Source: Chromatiales bacterium | GTDB lineage: Bacteria > Pseudomonadota > Gammaproteobacteria > UBA6429 > Thiohalophilaceae | Assembly: GCA_026984045.1 (NCBI GenBank) | Contig: JALSSV010000085.1 | Span: 1-36,586, forward strand | Direction: 5' to 3' | DNA length: 36,586 nucleotides | Part shown: positions 22,148 through 31,682 of the stretch, piece after piece | How the letters are laid out: every line of letters begins with the position of its first letter | Numbering within the stretch: position 1 is the first letter of the stretch | Notes under the pieces: generated by a model | Told to the model about the DNA's origin: nothing | Seen by the model: only the letters and a program-made list of their open reading frames with translations | Databases searched by the model: none | Translations under genes and position numbers: made by a program

Positions 22148-23236
22148 ATGTCCCGACTTCGCCTCCTCGTTTCGTTGCTCATGCTTCTGGCCGTTTTGAG
22201 TGGAACCGTGGCCTGCAGTACCGGCGGCGGCAAGGCCAAATACGAGCAGGGAGGCAACAGCGGCAAGCCGTTGGAAGTGCCGCCGGGCCTCCAATTGCCG
22301 AAGAACAACGAAAGCCTGTCGGTGCCCATCGTCACCGGCGGGGAACGGGCCGGGGCGCCGGTGGTGGATCGCCGCCTGTTGCCTGCCACGCCCCATGGCC
22401 GTCTGATCCAGGAAGGGGGGATCCGCTACCTGGAAATCGATCAGTCGCCGGAGAAGGTCTGGCGGGAGGCGCAGGGCTTCTTTCGCAGTCTGGGCTTCAA
22501 CATCGAATACCAGGATCCCAATCTGGGGATCTTCCAGACCGACTGGCAGGAGAACCGGGTCTACAACCCCAGCAACTGGTTTGCCAGGCTGCTCAACAAG
22601 GTGAGTTCTTCCGGGCTGATGGACAAGTACCGCGTCCGCCTCGAACGGATCGAGGGCGATGCGAACCGGACCCGGGTCTACATCACCCATCAGGGGCTGG
22701 AGGAAGTGGCCATCAACGAGGACTATCCCACCGAGGTGGTCGAGACCCGCTGGCAGCCACGTCCGGCGGATCCCGAACTGGAAGCGGAGATGATGCTGCG
22801 TTTCCTGGTGTTCCTCGGCCTGAGCGAGGAGCAGGCCAGGCAGGCCATGGCCGCTGCCAGGAAGGTGGACCGTGCCGAGATCCGCGAGACCGATGGCGCC
22901 CCGGTGCTGCTGGTCAAGGAGAACTTCGCCCGCACCTGGCGAAGGGTGGGACTGGCGATGGACCGTCTTGGCCTGATCGTGGATGACCGCAATCGCAGCA
23001 AGGGACTCTACTTCATTCGCCTCGGCGAGGATTTCATCCAGCACCGTCTCAAGAAACCGGGCTTCTTCGATCGGCTGTTCAAGGGCGAGACGAACGTGGC
23101 GGACAAGCGATACCTCATCCGTGTGGACGAGCGCGGGGAGGTCTGCGTGGTGCGGCCGTATGACGAGAACGGCAAACCCCTGACGGGAGATATCGGCAAG
23201 CTGCTGATCAAGCTGTTGCACGAACAGTTGCGCTAG
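22148..23236 (+). CDS. bamC: Outer membrane assembly lipoprotein BamC
   Basis: This 362-residue lipoprotein of the BAM complex helps insert beta-barrel proteins into the outer membrane. Its signal peptide ends in a lipobox TVAC at Cys23. An unstructured lasso-like segment follows ('YEQGGNSGKPLEVPPGL'). The protein has two helix-grip domains: the first includes 'YLEIDQSPEKVWREAQGFFRSLGFNIEYQDPNLGIFQTDW', the second 'GAPVLLVKENFARTWRRVGLAMDRLGLIVDDRNRSKGLYFIR'. Position between dapA and purC agrees with E. coli. AGGA lies 7 nt before the ATG. Confidence 0.94.
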   Translation: MSRLRLLVSLLMLLAVLSGTVACSTGGGKAKYEQGGNSGKPLEVPPGLQLPKNNESLSVPIVTGGERAGAPVVDRRLLPATPHGRLIQEGGIRYLEIDQSPEKVWREAQGFFRSLGFNIEYQDPNLGIFQTDWQENRVYNPSNWFARLLNKVSSSGLMDKYRVRLERIEGDANRTRVYITHQGLEEVAINEDYPTEVVETRWQPRPADPELEAEMMLRFLVFLGLSEEQARQAMAAARKVDRAEIRETDGAPVLLVKENFARTWRRVGLAMDRLGLIVDDRNRSKGLYFIRLGEDFIQHRLKKPGFFDRLFKGETNVADKRYLIRVDERGEVCVVRPYDENGKPLTGDIGKLLIKLLHEQLR

Positions 23237-23245
23237 AGACTCCGC

Positions 23246-24004
23246 ATGCGCTTCGCCTCCCTGGGCAGTGGCAGCAAGGGCAATGCCACGCTGGTGCAGG
23301 AAGGTCAGACCTGCCTGCTGATCGACAGCGGTTTCTCGCTGCGCGAGCTGGAGCGGCGGCTGGCACGTGTTGGCCTGACGGCCGAGGCCGTCACGGCCGT
23401 GCTGGTGACCCACGAACACGGTGATCACGTCGGCGGCGTGGGGCCGCTGGCCCGCAAATACGGCCTGCCGGTATGGGCCACGCGGGGAACCGTGGGCGGC
23501 GGCCGGTTGGGCCGGCTGCCCGACTGGCGGCCGCTCGACGTGCACGAGCCCCTGGCCATCGGCGATCTGACCGTGCAGGCCTACCCGGTGCCCCACGATG
23601 CACGGGAGCCCTGCCAGTTCGTGTTTGGCAATGGCGCGGTGCGCCTGGGCCTGCTGACGGATACGGGCAGCATCACGGCGCATATCCGTGAACGGCTCGA
23701 TGGCGTGGAGGCGCTGATCCTGGAGTGCAACCACGACGAGACGCTGCTGGCCAATGGTCCCTATCCGCCGTCCCTCAAACAGCGGGTGGGTGGACGCTTT
23801 GGCCACCTGAGCAATGCCCAGGCGGCGGAACTGCTCGGGCACATCGACACGGGCGCCCTGCGCCATCTGGTGGCCGCGCACCTGAGTGAACAGAACAACA
23901 CGGAAAGCCATGCCCGGTCCGCCCTCAGCGAGGCGCTGGGCTGCCATGCCGACTGGATCGACGTGGCGGATCAGGACACGGGACTCGACTGGCGGGAACT
24001 TTGA
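23246..24004 (+). CDS. Metallo-beta-lactamase fold hydrolase, YycJ/WalJ type
   Basis: This 252-residue MBL-fold protein begins '[31 protein letters not shown]', the hallmark N-terminus of the YycJ (WalJ) group. The metal-binding H-x-H-x-D-H is at H56, H58, D60 and H61 ('THEHGDH'), with further likely ligands in 'PVPHDAREP', 'LTDTGS' and 'LECNHDE'. Family members are thought to act as nucleases or in cell-wall/DNA homeostasis; no activity can be assigned here. It is 9 nt after bamC and 50 nt before purC, and is cotranscribed by inference. Its insertion between bamC and purC is seen in many non-enteric gammaproteobacteria. Confidence 0.88.
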   Translation: MRFASLGSGSKGNATLVQEGQTCLLIDSGFSLRELERRLARVGLTAEAVTAVLVTHEHGDHVGGVGPLARKYGLPVWATRGTVGGGRLGRLPDWRPLDVHEPLAIGDLTVQAYPVPHDAREPCQFVFGNGAVRLGLLTDTGSITAHIRERLDGVEALILECNHDETLLANGPYPPSLKQRVGGRFGHLSNAQAAELLGHIDTGALRHLVAAHLSEQNNTESHARSALSEALGCHADWIDVADQDTGLDWREL

Positions 24005-24054
24005 GCGGGTCGGCGTTCCAACCCACAATCCACATTTCCTTTCGAGGGACAGGC

Positions 24055-24771
24055 ATGAAAAAACAGGCTGAACTCTACGCCGGCAAGGCCAAGACGGTCT
24101 ACACCACCGACGAGCCCGACAAGCTGATTCTGCACTTTCGCAACGACACCTCGGCCTTCGATGGCGAAAAGCGGGCCCAGCTCGAGCGCAAGGGCATGGT
24201 CAACAACCATTTCAATGCCTTCATCATGGAAAGGCTGGAGGCCGCCGGCATTCCCACTCACTTCATAGAACGGATCGCCGACGAGGAATCGGTGGTCAAG
24301 CGCCTGGAGATGCTGCCCATCGAGTGTGTGGTGCGCAACATCAGCGCCGGCAGCCTGTGCAAGCGCCTCGGCGTGGAAGAGGGGCTGGATCTGGAACCGC
24401 CCATCTTCGAGTTCTTCCTGAAGAACGACGAACTCCACGATCCCATGATCAACGACTACCACATCATCACCTTCAAGTGGGCCACCGAGGCCGAAATCGC
24501 CCGCATGAAGGAACTTACCTTCCGGGTCAACGAGGTGCTGAAGAAGCTCTTCGCCGATGCCGGTTTGCTGCTGGTGGACTACAAGCTGGAGTTCGGTCGT
24601 TTCGGCGGCGATCTGGTGCTGGGCGACGAATTCACCCCGGACGGCTGCCGCCTGTGGGATGCCGAAACCCGCAAGAAGCTGGACAAGGACCGTTTTCGGC
24701 AGGGGCTCGGCGGCGTGGTGGAGGCCTACGAGGAGGTCGCCCACCGGCTCGGCGTGCCGCTGCCGGCGTGA
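24055..24771 (+). CDS. purC: Phosphoribosylaminoimidazole-succinocarboxamide synthase PurC
   Basis: This 238-residue SAICAR synthetase joins CAIR with aspartate using ATP in purine synthesis. Conserved blocks are '[17 protein letters not shown]' (ATP loop), '[45 protein letters not shown]', '[24 protein letters not shown]', '[19 protein letters not shown]', '[12 protein letters not shown]' and '[14 protein letters not shown]', all as in bacterial PurC. Length equals the E. coli enzyme. The ATG at 24055 is preceded by GAGGGA. It is the last gene of the dapA unit. Confidence 0.97.
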   Translation: MKKQAELYAGKAKTVYTTDEPDKLILHFRNDTSAFDGEKRAQLERKGMVNNHFNAFIMERLEAAGIPTHFIERIADEESVVKRLEMLPIECVVRNISAGSLCKRLGVEEGLDLEPPIFEFFLKNDELHDPMINDYHIITFKWATEAEIARMKELTFRVNEVLKKLFADAGLLLVDYKLEFGRFGGDLVLGDEFTPDGCRLWDAETRKKLDKDRFRQGLGGVVEAYEEVAHRLGVPLPA

Positions 24772-24874
24772 AAACGGCAATCGCCGCACAAAAAACGGGA
24801 TCAAGCGTTTTCTGTCATCTGAAAAACGTTTCATAAACAAGGGCTTGAGGAAAGACGGGCAGAACGCCCGGTCC

Positions 24875-24901
24875 TAAAGAAACGGCGCTGCGGGCCGAAG
24901 T
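24875..24901 (+). promoter_or_regulatory. Sigma-28 (FliA) promoter of the chemoreceptor gene
   Basis: TAAAGAAA (24875-24882), 11 nt (24883-24893), then GCCGAAGT (24894-24901). The -35 core TAAAG and the -10 GCCGA are exact. It lies 47 nt upstream of the preferred mcp start. A bulged GC stem (24853-24872) just before it may end the purC transcript. A perfect 7-bp hairpin AGGACGA/TCGTCCT (24911-24926) falls in the leader. Confidence 0.72.
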
Positions 24902-24947
24902 TATCCATACAGGACGATTTCGTCCTCGGAAACGTAAGGTCATGCTC

Positions 24948-27017
24948 ATGGAGATGCCCGCAAAACCGTCTTTCCTCGAAGGCCGCCTGTTCGGCCTGTT
25001 CGCCCGCCTGCGGATCAGCCACAAGATCTGGATCGGTTTCGGCCTGTTGATGGGGCTTTTGCTGATCATTGCCGTGATCGCCGTGCAGGTGCTCGATTCC
25101 GCCCGGCAGCGGCTCGACAAGGTGGTCAACGTCAGCCAGCCGGCCATGTTGCAGGCCATGTCGGTGGCCGCCGCGCTGGATCGCACCAACAGCGCCCTGG
25201 GGTTCTATCTGCTGAGCAAGGAGCCCCGGGATCGGGCCACCTATGAATCCATGCTCAAGGCGCTGGAAACCCGTCTCGCCCAGCTCGAGGCCATGGACGC
25301 CGTCAGCGGCAATCCCGACAAGGCCGCCCGGCTGAAAAAGATCCGCGCGGGTGTCGATCGCTACAAGTCCTATCAGGCACGCCTGCTGCGGCTGGCCGAC
25401 AACGACAATGAAAACTTCCCCGGCATCGGTTTCTCGGCCCAGAAGATGGCCCCGCTGGCCTCGGCCATCCAGCAGAACCTCACCCAGATGCTCGATTCCG
25501 AGCAGGCGGAAGACAATACGTCCGAGCGCAAGGCGCTGCTCTACAAGCTCATGGAGCTGCGCCAGATCTGGATGAATCTGCTCAATACCAACCGCGCCTT
25601 CATCGCTTTTCGCGGTGAAGACAACATCGCCAACCTCAAGGTCTACCGGGAGGGGTTCACGGAACTGGTCAAGGCACTCAAGATGCTCGGCGACGACGTG
25701 CTGACTTTCGAGGAAGTGGAAGCCCTGGAGGCCATCGAAGGTGACATGCAGAAGTATTTCGACCTCCAGGACCAGCTCATCCAGGTTCACAGCAGCGAAA
25801 AATGGCGTACCGATGCCTGGCTGCTGCGCAGCGAAATCGGTCCCCTGGTCGAGCGCATCCGCCAGCAACTCGATGCCCTGGGCGAGGATGAGCGGCAGAT
25901 CGTGCGCACCGCCAGCGCCAACCTGCTGGATTCCGTCTCTCGAACTCAAGGCCTGCTCCTGAGCCTGGCCCTCGCCGGCCTGATCCTTGGTGGCCTGGGG
26001 GGCGTGCTGCTGGCCGGTTTCGTGTCCCGTCCCCTGAAGCGCACGGTGGAGGCCATGGAAGACATCGCCCAGGGCGAAGGCGACCTGACCCGTCGCCTGC
26101 CGGTACGGGGTTCCGACGAGATCGCCATGCTCTCGGCGGCCTTCAACCGCTTCGTGGAGAAGGTTCAGACCCTGGTGAAGCAGGTGACGGGCTCCATTTC
26201 CCAGCTCGCCTCCGCGGCCGAGGAAATGTCGCTGGTCACCGACGAGACCCGCAATGGCGTCCAGCGCCAGCGCAGCGAGACCGAACAGGTGGCCACGGCC
26301 ATGAACGAGATGACCACCACGGTGCAGGAAGTGGCCCGCCACGCCGAATCGGCCGCCGGTGCCGCCCGCCAGGCCGACGAGGAGGCCAATGCCGGTCGTC
26401 AGGTAGTGCAGGGTACTGTCGGTTCCATCGAGCGGCTGGCCGCCGAGGTGGAGAAGGCCGCCGGCGTGATCGGCAACCTGGAACAGGACAGCGAGCAGAT
26501 CGGTGGCGTGCTGGAAGTGATTCGGGGCATTGCCGAGCAGACCAACCTGCTGGCCCTGAATGCCGCCATCGAGGCCGCCCGGGCCGGCGAGCAGGGCCGC
26601 GGCTTCGCCGTGGTGGCCGACGAGGTCCGTTCCCTGGCCAGCCGCACCCAGGAATCCACCGAGGAGATCCAGCAGATGATCGAAAAGCTCCAGACCGGTG
26701 CCCGTGATGCCGTGCAGGTGATGGAGCAGGGCCGCAGCATGGCCCAGGAAAGCGTCCAACAGGCCGGCCAGGCCGGCCAGGCCCTCGACGGCATCACCGG
26801 CGCCGTGGATCAGATCAACACCATGAACAACCAGATCGCCGAAGCCGCCCGCCAGCAGGGCGAAGTGGCCGAAGAGATCAATCAGAACGTCATCAACATC
26901 AGCCAGGTTGCCGACGAGACCGCCAACGGCACCGACCAGCTCGCCGCCGCCTCCGCCGACCTCGCCCGCCTCTCCGCCGAACTCCAGTCCCTGGTGGCGA
27001 GCTTCAAGGTCGAGTGA
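24948..27017 (+). CDS. Methyl-accepting chemotaxis protein with large periplasmic helical sensor
   Basis: This 689-residue transmembrane receptor has a first membrane helix (about 27-48, IWIGFGLLMGLLLIIAVIAVQV). A roughly 285-residue periplasmic, strongly helical sensor follows (about 50-334). A second helix lies at about 336-358, then a HAMP linker (SRPLKRTVEAMEDIAQGEGDLTRRL). The cytoplasmic signalling domain carries the conserved hairpin tip (IAEQTNLLALNAAIEAARAGEQGRGFAVVADEVR). The sensor size and all-helical make-up fit the helical bimodular (HBM) type, which is inferred. No C-terminal CheR-binding pentapeptide is seen. The start at 24948 has AAGG 8 nt upstream; the ATG at 24942 is too close to it. 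It has its own FliA promoter. Confidence 0.92.
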   Translation: MEMPAKPSFLEGRLFGLFARLRISHKIWIGFGLLMGLLLIIAVIAVQVLDSARQRLDKVVNVSQPAMLQAMSVAAALDRTNSALGFYLLSKEPRDRATYESMLKALETRLAQLEAMDAVSGNPDKAARLKKIRAGVDRYKSYQARLLRLADNDNENFPGIGFSAQKMAPLASAIQQNLTQMLDSEQAEDNTSERKALLYKLMELRQIWMNLLNTNRAFIAFRGEDNIANLKVYREGFTELVKALKMLGDDVLTFEEVEALEAIEGDMQKYFDLQDQLIQVHSSEKWRTDAWLLRSEIGPLVERIRQQLDALGEDERQIVRTASANLLDSVSRTQGLLLSLALAGLILGGLGGVLLAGFVSRPLKRTVEAMEDIAQGEGDLTRRLPVRGSDEIAMLSAAFNRFVEKVQTLVKQVTGSISQLASAAEEMSLVTDETRNGVQRQRSETEQVATAMNEMTTTVQEVARHAESAAGAARQADEEANAGRQVVQGTVGSIERLAAEVEKAAGVIGNLEQDSEQIGGVLEVIRGIAEQTNLLALNAAIEAARAGEQGRGFAVVADEVRSLASRTQESTEEIQQMIEKLQTGARDAVQVMEQGRSMAQESVQQAGQAGQALDGITGAVDQINTMNNQIAEAARQQGEVAEEINQNVINISQVADETANGTDQLAAASADLARLSAELQSLVASFKVE

Positions 27018-27035
27018 GCGCGGGTTCACGAGGCT

Positions 27036-27230
27036 GGTGTGGAAATAACGCAGAGGGCGCAGAGCCGCAGAGAGCGCAGAGGAATTAATCAGTAGGTCGG
27101 GCTTCAGCCCGACAATCCTCGGTCGGGAAATCCCCTTGTGTTTGTCGGGCTGAAGCCCGACCTACACAAAACAAATTCCCATATTGCTCGGCGTCCTCTG
27201 CGTCTCTGCGCCCTCCGCGTTTCTTCCACC
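27036..27230. repeat. Nested palindromic intergenic element (copy A), upstream of parE
   Basis: Outer arms at 27047-27072 and 27196-27221 are inverted copies matching at 24 of 26 positions, built of CGCAGAG-type units (GGGCGCAGAG). Inside them lies a perfect 23-bp inverted repeat (27092-27114 and 27143-27165) with a 28-nt loop; each inner arm starts or ends with the REP-like GTAGGTCGGGC and is itself a palindrome (GTCGGGCTTCAGCCCGAC). The element fills nearly the whole mcp-parE gap and has no gene. A related element lies between parE and parC. Confidence 0.8.
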
Positions 27231-27261
27231 GAGTCATTTCCTTCTCCCGAGGGATTTCGCG

Positions 27262-27267
27262 TACAAT
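27262..27267 (+). promoter_or_regulatory. Possible -10 box of parE
   Basis: TACAAT at 27262-27267 lies about 49 nt before the parE ATG, outside the palindromic element. No good -35 is present at 16-18 nt upstream, so this is tentative. Confidence 0.3.
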
Positions 27268-27315
27268 GGCGCCGCCCGGCGTGGCCGGGTCCTGTGACCA
27301 TTTCGTGCGCAATCC

Positions 27316-29205
27316 ATGAGCAAAGAGACCTATACCGCCGAAGCCATCGAGGTGCTCACCGGCCTCGAACCGGTCCGCAAGCGGCCGGGCATGTACACCC
27401 AGACCGAGCGGCCCAACCACCTGGCCCAGGAAGTCATCGACAACAGCGTGGACGAGGCCATCGCCGGCCATGCCACGCAGGTGGAGGTGACCCTGTTCAG
27501 GGACGGCTCCCTGCAGGTGCGCGACGACGGGCGCGGTATGCCGGTGGACATCCATCCGAAGGAGAAGCTGCCGGGAGTGGAGGTGATCCTCACCCGTCTG
27601 CATGCGGGCGGCAAGTTCTCCGACAAGAACTACAAGTTCTCCGGCGGCCTGCACGGGGTGGGGGTGTCGGTGGTCAACGCCCTGTCGAAGCGGCTGGAGG
27701 TCTGGATCCGGCGCGGCGGCAAGGAATACCACATGGTGTTCGAAAATGGCCGCCCGGTGACGAAACTCGAGGTGATTGGCACCGTCGGCAAGCGCAATAC
27801 CGGCACCACCATCCGTTTCTGGCCCGATCCCAAATACTTCGATTCGCCCAATTTCTCCGTGCCACGCCTCAGGCACGTGCTGCGGGCCAAGGCGGTGCTC
27901 TGCCCCGGTCTCACCGTGGTCTTTCATGACGAGAACACCGGCGAAACCGAGACCTGGTACTACGAGGACGGCCTGCGCGCCTATCTGGATTCGGCCCTCG
28001 GCGATGCCGAGCGCCTGCCAAAGGAGCTGTTCACGGGCAGCTTCACCGGCAACACCGAAGCGGTGGATTGGGCGCTGGCCTGGGTGCCCGAGGGCGGAGC
28101 GAGCGTGGCCGAGAGCTACGTCAACCTGATCCCCACCGCCCAGGGCGGCACGCATGTCAACGGGCTGCGCGCGGGTCTCACCGAAGCGCTGCGCGAATTC
28201 TGCGAGTTTCGCAACCTGATCCCGCGGGGCGTGAAGATTGCGCCCGAGGACGTGTGGGACAAGGTGTCCTATGTGCTGTCGGTGAAGCTGGCCGATCCTC
28301 AGTTCTCCGGCCAGACCAAGGAGCGGCTGTCGTCCCGGGAATGTGCGGCCTTCGTCTCCGGGGTGGTCAAGGATGCCTTCGCCCTGTGGCTGAACCAGCA
28401 CATCGAGGAAGCGGAGCGCATCGCCGAACTGGCCATCGGCAACGCCCAGGCGCGCCTGCGGGCGGGGCGCAAGGTGGTCCGCAAGAAGGTCACCCAGGGG
28501 CCGGCCCTGCCCGGCAAGCTGGCCGACTGTACTGCCCAGGATCCCGAGCGCACCGAGCTGTTTCTGGTGGAGGGCGACTCGGCCGGCGGTTCGGCCAAAC
28601 AGGGCCGGGATCGGGAGTTCCAGGCCATCATGCCCCTGCGCGGCAAGATTCTGAATACCTGGGAAGTGGAGCCCGGCCAGGTGCTCGCCTCCCAGGAGGT
28701 GCACGACATCTCAGTGGCCATCGGCGTCGATCCCGGCTCCAGCGATCTCAAGGGCCTGCGCTACGGCAAGGTCATCATCCTCGCCGACGCCGACTCGGAC
28801 GGCGCCCACATCGCCACCCTGCTCACGGCCCTGTTCGTGCGCCATTTCCGCAAGCTGGTGGAGGAAGGGCACGTCTACGTGGCCATGCCGCCCCTGTACC
28901 GCATCGATGTGGGAAAGCAAATCTTCTATGCCATCGACGATGCCGAGCGCCAAGGCATCCTCGATCGCATCGCTGCCGAAAAGCTCAAGGGCAAGATCAC
29001 CGTCACCCGCTTCAAGGGCCTCGGCGAGATGAACCCCATGCAACTGCGCGAAACCACCATGGACCCCGACACCCGCCGCCTGGCCCGCCTGGTCATGCAG
29101 CCGGGCGACGACACCCTGCAAATGCTGGACATGCTCCTGGCCAAGAAACGCGCCGCCGACCGCAAGCACTGGCTCGAGGAAAAGGGCGATCTGGCGGAGA
29201 TCTGA
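27316..29205 (+). CDS. parE: DNA topoisomerase IV subunit B (ParE)
   Basis: This 629-residue ATPase subunit of topoisomerase IV decatenates daughter chromosomes. The N-terminal GHKL ATPase has 'EVIDNSVDEAIAGHA' (E39, N43, D46), 'RDDGRGMPVDIHPKEKLPGVEVILTRLHAGGKF' and the 'SGGLHGVGVSVVNALS' lid. The C-terminal Toprim metal site is E419 in 'EGDSAGGSAKQGRDREFQAIMPLRGKILN' and D491/D493/D495 in 'DADSDGAHI'. It lacks the longer insertion of gammaproteobacterial GyrB, and its start 'YTAEAIEVLTGLEPVRKRPGMYT' is ParE-like. The neighbouring parC confirms the assignment. No strong Shine-Dalgarno is seen. Confidence 0.96.
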   Translation: MSKETYTAEAIEVLTGLEPVRKRPGMYTQTERPNHLAQEVIDNSVDEAIAGHATQVEVTLFRDGSLQVRDDGRGMPVDIHPKEKLPGVEVILTRLHAGGKFSDKNYKFSGGLHGVGVSVVNALSKRLEVWIRRGGKEYHMVFENGRPVTKLEVIGTVGKRNTGTTIRFWPDPKYFDSPNFSVPRLRHVLRAKAVLCPGLTVVFHDENTGETETWYYEDGLRAYLDSALGDAERLPKELFTGSFTGNTEAVDWALAWVPEGGASVAESYVNLIPTAQGGTHVNGLRAGLTEALREFCEFRNLIPRGVKIAPEDVWDKVSYVLSVKLADPQFSGQTKERLSSRECAAFVSGVVKDAFALWLNQHIEEAERIAELAIGNAQARLRAGRKVVRKKVTQGPALPGKLADCTAQDPERTELFLVEGDSAGGSAKQGRDREFQAIMPLRGKILNTWEVEPGQVLASQEVHDISVAIGVDPGSSDLKGLRYGKVIILADADSDGAHIATLLTALFVRHFRKLVEEGHVYVAMPPLYRIDVGKQIFYAIDDAERQGILDRIAAEKLKGKITVTRFKGLGEMNPMQLRETTMDPDTRRLARLVMQPGDDTLQMLDMLLAKKRAADRKHWLEEKGDLAEI

Positions 29206-29213
29206 ATTCTACA

Positions 29214-29354
29214 GGGGTGGAAGTAACGCAGAGGGCGCAGAGACGCAGAGAACGCCGAGAAGACATGATTGTTGGAAGCGGATTCATGCGGAATGAGGTT
29301 GCAAGTTCAAATCCAATCATCTCTGCGTCTCTGCGCCCTCTGCGTTCATTACAC
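29214..29354. repeat. Long palindromic intergenic element (copy B), between parE and parC
   Basis: A perfect 26-bp inverted repeat (29225-29250 and 29321-29346), beginning AACGCAGAGGGCGCAGAG, is separated by 70 nt. The loop carries a further ATGATTG/CAATCAT pairing next to the stem (29265-29271 with 29314-29320). The arms are near-identical to the outer arms of the copy upstream of parE. It starts 9 nt after the parE stop and ends about 20 nt before parC, so any parE-parC mRNA would contain this large hairpin. No coding capacity. Confidence 0.85.
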
Positions 29355-29374
29355 TTCAACCTGAACGAAGACAC

Positions 29375-31624
29375 ATGACGATGGCGACCATGCCACAAGA
29401 CGACAACATCGAGTTGCTGCCTCTCAAGGATTTCTCCGAGAAGGCCTATCTCGACTATTCCATGTACGTGATCCTGGACCGGGCGCTGCCCCACATCGGG
29501 GACGGGCTCAAGCCGGTGCAGCGGCGGATCGTGTATGCCATGTCGGAGCTGGGGCTGAAGGCCGGCAACAAGTTCAAGAAGTCGGCGCGCACGGTGGGTG
29601 ACGTGCTGGGCAAGTTCCATCCTCACGGCGATTCCGCCTGTTACGAGGCCATGGTGCTGATGGCCCAGCCCTTCAGCTACCGCTATCCGCTGCTCGAGGG
29701 ACAGGGCAACTGGGGCTCGCCGGACGATCCCAAGTCCTTCGCCGCCATGCGCTACACCGAGGCGCGGCTGTCGAAGTTCGCCGAGCTGCTGCTGGCGGAG
29801 CTGGGGCAGGGCACGGTGGACTGGGTGCCCAACTTCGACGGTACCCTGGAGGAACCGAAGCTGTTGCCGGCCCGGGTACCCCACGTGCTGCTCAACGGCA
29901 CCACCGGGATCGCCGTGGGCATGACCACCGACATTCCACCCCACAATCTGCGCGAGGTGGTCGAGGCCTGCATTCATCTTCTCGATCATCCGAAGGCCCC
30001 GGTGGCCGAACTGTGCGAATTCGTGCCCGGCCCCGACTATCCCACCGAGGCGGAGATCATCACGCCGCGTCGCGAATTGCAGCGGATCTACGAACAGGGT
30101 CACGGCGGCCTGCGCATGCGGGCCCGTTACGAGAAGGAAAACGGCGACATCGTGATCACCGCCTTGCCGTACCAGGCCTCGCCGGCGCGCATCCTCGAGC
30201 AGATCGCCAGCCAGATGAATGCGAAGAAGTTGCCCATGGTGGTGGATCTGCGCGACGAGTCGGACCACGAGAATCCCACCCGCCTGGTGATCGTGCCCCG
30301 CTCCAGCCGGGTGGACACCGAGGCCCTGATGGCGCACCTGTTCGCCACTACCGATCTGGAGAAGACCTACCGGGTCAACATGAACGTGATCGGCCTCAAC
30401 GGCCGCCCCGGCGTGCGCAACCTGCGGGAGATGCTGAAGGAATGGCTGCAGTTCCGCACCGACACGGTCACCCGCCGCCTGCAATACCGGCTCGACAAGG
30501 TCAGCAAGCGTCTGCACATCCTCGATGGTCTGCTGATCGCCTATCTGAACATCGACGAGGTGATCCGGATCATCCGCGAGAACGACAAGCCCAAGCCGGT
30601 GCTGATGCAGCGCTTCGAGCTCAGCGACGCACAGGCCGAGGCGATCCTTGAGCTGAAGCTGCGTCATCTGGCCAGGCTCGAGGAGATGGCGATCCGCAGT
30701 GAGCAGCAGGATCTGGCGAAAGAGAAGGCCGAACTGGAGAAGACCCTCGGCTCGAAAGCGCGCCTGAAGACCCTGCTGAAGAAGGAACTGAAGGCCATCA
30801 TCGAGGAACACGGCGATGCCCGCCGTTCCCCCCTCGTCGAGCGCGCCGCCGCCCAGGCCCTCGACGAGACCGCCCTGATCAGTGCCGAGCCCATCACCGT
30901 GGTGCTCTCGGAAAAGGGCTGGGTGCGGGCGGCCCGGGGCCACGACGTGGATCCGGCCAGCCTCAGCTACAAGGCCGGCGATGCCTTTCTGGCCGCCGCC
31001 CGGGGCAAGACCAACCAGCTGGCCGTGTTCATCGACTCCACCGGCCGCACCTACGCCCTGCCTGCCCACACCCTGCCCTCGGCCCGCGGCCAGGGCGAGC
31101 CGCTCACCGGCCGGCTCACCCCGCCCAGCGGGGCCACCTTCCGCGGCGTGCTGATCGGCGATGCCGAGGATCGCTGGCTGCTGGCCACCGATGCGGGTTA
31201 CGGCTTCGTGGCGAAACTGGGCGATCTCGTCACCCGCAACAAGAAGGGCAAGGCCGTGCTCAAGGTGCCCGAAGGCGCCCGGGTGCTGCCCCCGGTGCCG
31301 GTGCCCGATCCCGAACACGACTGGGTGGCCGCCGTCTCCAACCTCGGCAAGCTGCTCATCCACCACGTGGGTGAACTGCCCGAACTGCCCAAGGGCAAGG
31401 GCGTGAAGATCATGAACATCCCGTCGAAGAAGCTGAAATCACGGGAGGAATACCTGGTGGCCCTGACCGTTTTCCATGAAGACCAGAGCCTGAAGATTTT
31501 CGCCGGCAAGCGCCACAAGACCCTCAAACCCGCCGAAATGGAACCCTATACCGGTGAACGCGCCCAACGCGGCCACCTCCTTCCCCAGGGCTTCCGCAAC
31601 GTGGAACGCCTCGAACCGGCCTGA
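29375..31624 (+). CDS. parC: DNA topoisomerase IV subunit A (ParC)
   Basis: This 749-residue DNA-cleaving subunit begins with '[45 protein letters not shown]' and has catalytic Tyr127 in '[11 protein letters not shown]'. The quinolone-determining segment '[10 protein letters not shown]' has S87 and E91 at the positions matching E. coli Ser80 and Glu84, the susceptible state. A long coiled-coil and a short C-terminal propeller-like region ('[34 protein letters not shown]') follow, as in ParC and not GyrA. The start is ambiguous between 29375, 29381 and 29390; the first is taken. It follows parE after the palindromic element. Confidence 0.96.
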   Translation: MTMATMPQDDNIELLPLKDFSEKAYLDYSMYVILDRALPHIGDGLKPVQRRIVYAMSELGLKAGNKFKKSARTVGDVLGKFHPHGDSACYEAMVLMAQPFSYRYPLLEGQGNWGSPDDPKSFAAMRYTEARLSKFAELLLAELGQGTVDWVPNFDGTLEEPKLLPARVPHVLLNGTTGIAVGMTTDIPPHNLREVVEACIHLLDHPKAPVAELCEFVPGPDYPTEAEIITPRRELQRIYEQGHGGLRMRARYEKENGDIVITALPYQASPARILEQIASQMNAKKLPMVVDLRDESDHENPTRLVIVPRSSRVDTEALMAHLFATTDLEKTYRVNMNVIGLNGRPGVRNLREMLKEWLQFRTDTVTRRLQYRLDKVSKRLHILDGLLIAYLNIDEVIRIIRENDKPKPVLMQRFELSDAQAEAILELKLRHLARLEEMAIRSEQQDLAKEKAELEKTLGSKARLKTLLKKELKAIIEEHGDARRSPLVERAAAQALDETALISAEPITVVLSEKGWVRAARGHDVDPASLSYKAGDAFLAAARGKTNQLAVFIDSTGRTYALPAHTLPSARGQGEPLTGRLTPPSGATFRGVLIGDAEDRWLLATDAGYGFVAKLGDLVTRNKKGKAVLKVPEGARVLPPVPVPDPEHDWVAAVSNLGKLLIHHVGELPELPKGKGVKIMNIPSKKLKSREEYLVALTVFHEDQSLKIFAGKRHKTLKPAEMEPYTGERAQRGHLLPQGFRNVERLEPA

Positions 31625-31634
31625 GGCTGCAGGC

Positions 31635-31648
31635 GCGGCGCAAGCCGC
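31635..31648. repeat. REP-like hairpin after parC (second copy of the 9413-9426 unit)
   Basis: GCGGC-GCAA-GCCGC forms a 5-bp stem with a GCAA tetraloop between the convergent stops of parC (31624) and the TPR-like lipoprotein gene (31683). The flanks (TGCAGG ahead, GAT after) match the unit downstream of cheR. It may protect both mRNA 3' ends. Confidence 0.5.
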
Positions 31649-31682
31649 GATGATCCGGGTAGCGGGTAACGACACACGTCCC

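Noticed and set aside
24772-24872. Clean intrinsic terminator after purC
   Set aside because: Only bulged or short stems (CGTTTTC/GAAAACG with an extra A; GACGGGC/GCCCGGTC with an extra G) without T-tracts are present, so none is listed as a terminator.
27036-29354. CGCAGAG repeats as a CRISPR array
   Set aside because: Units are inverted, irregular in spacing and few; there are no uniform spacers and no cas genes.
27036-29354. Palindromic elements as insertion sequences
   Set aside because: They contain no transposase frame and no obvious target-site duplication; they are treated as intergenic repeats.
24831-31366. Long antisense frames across the chemoreceptor and parE/parC
   Set aside because: Same G+C-driven artefact; the forward frames carry complete conserved domains.
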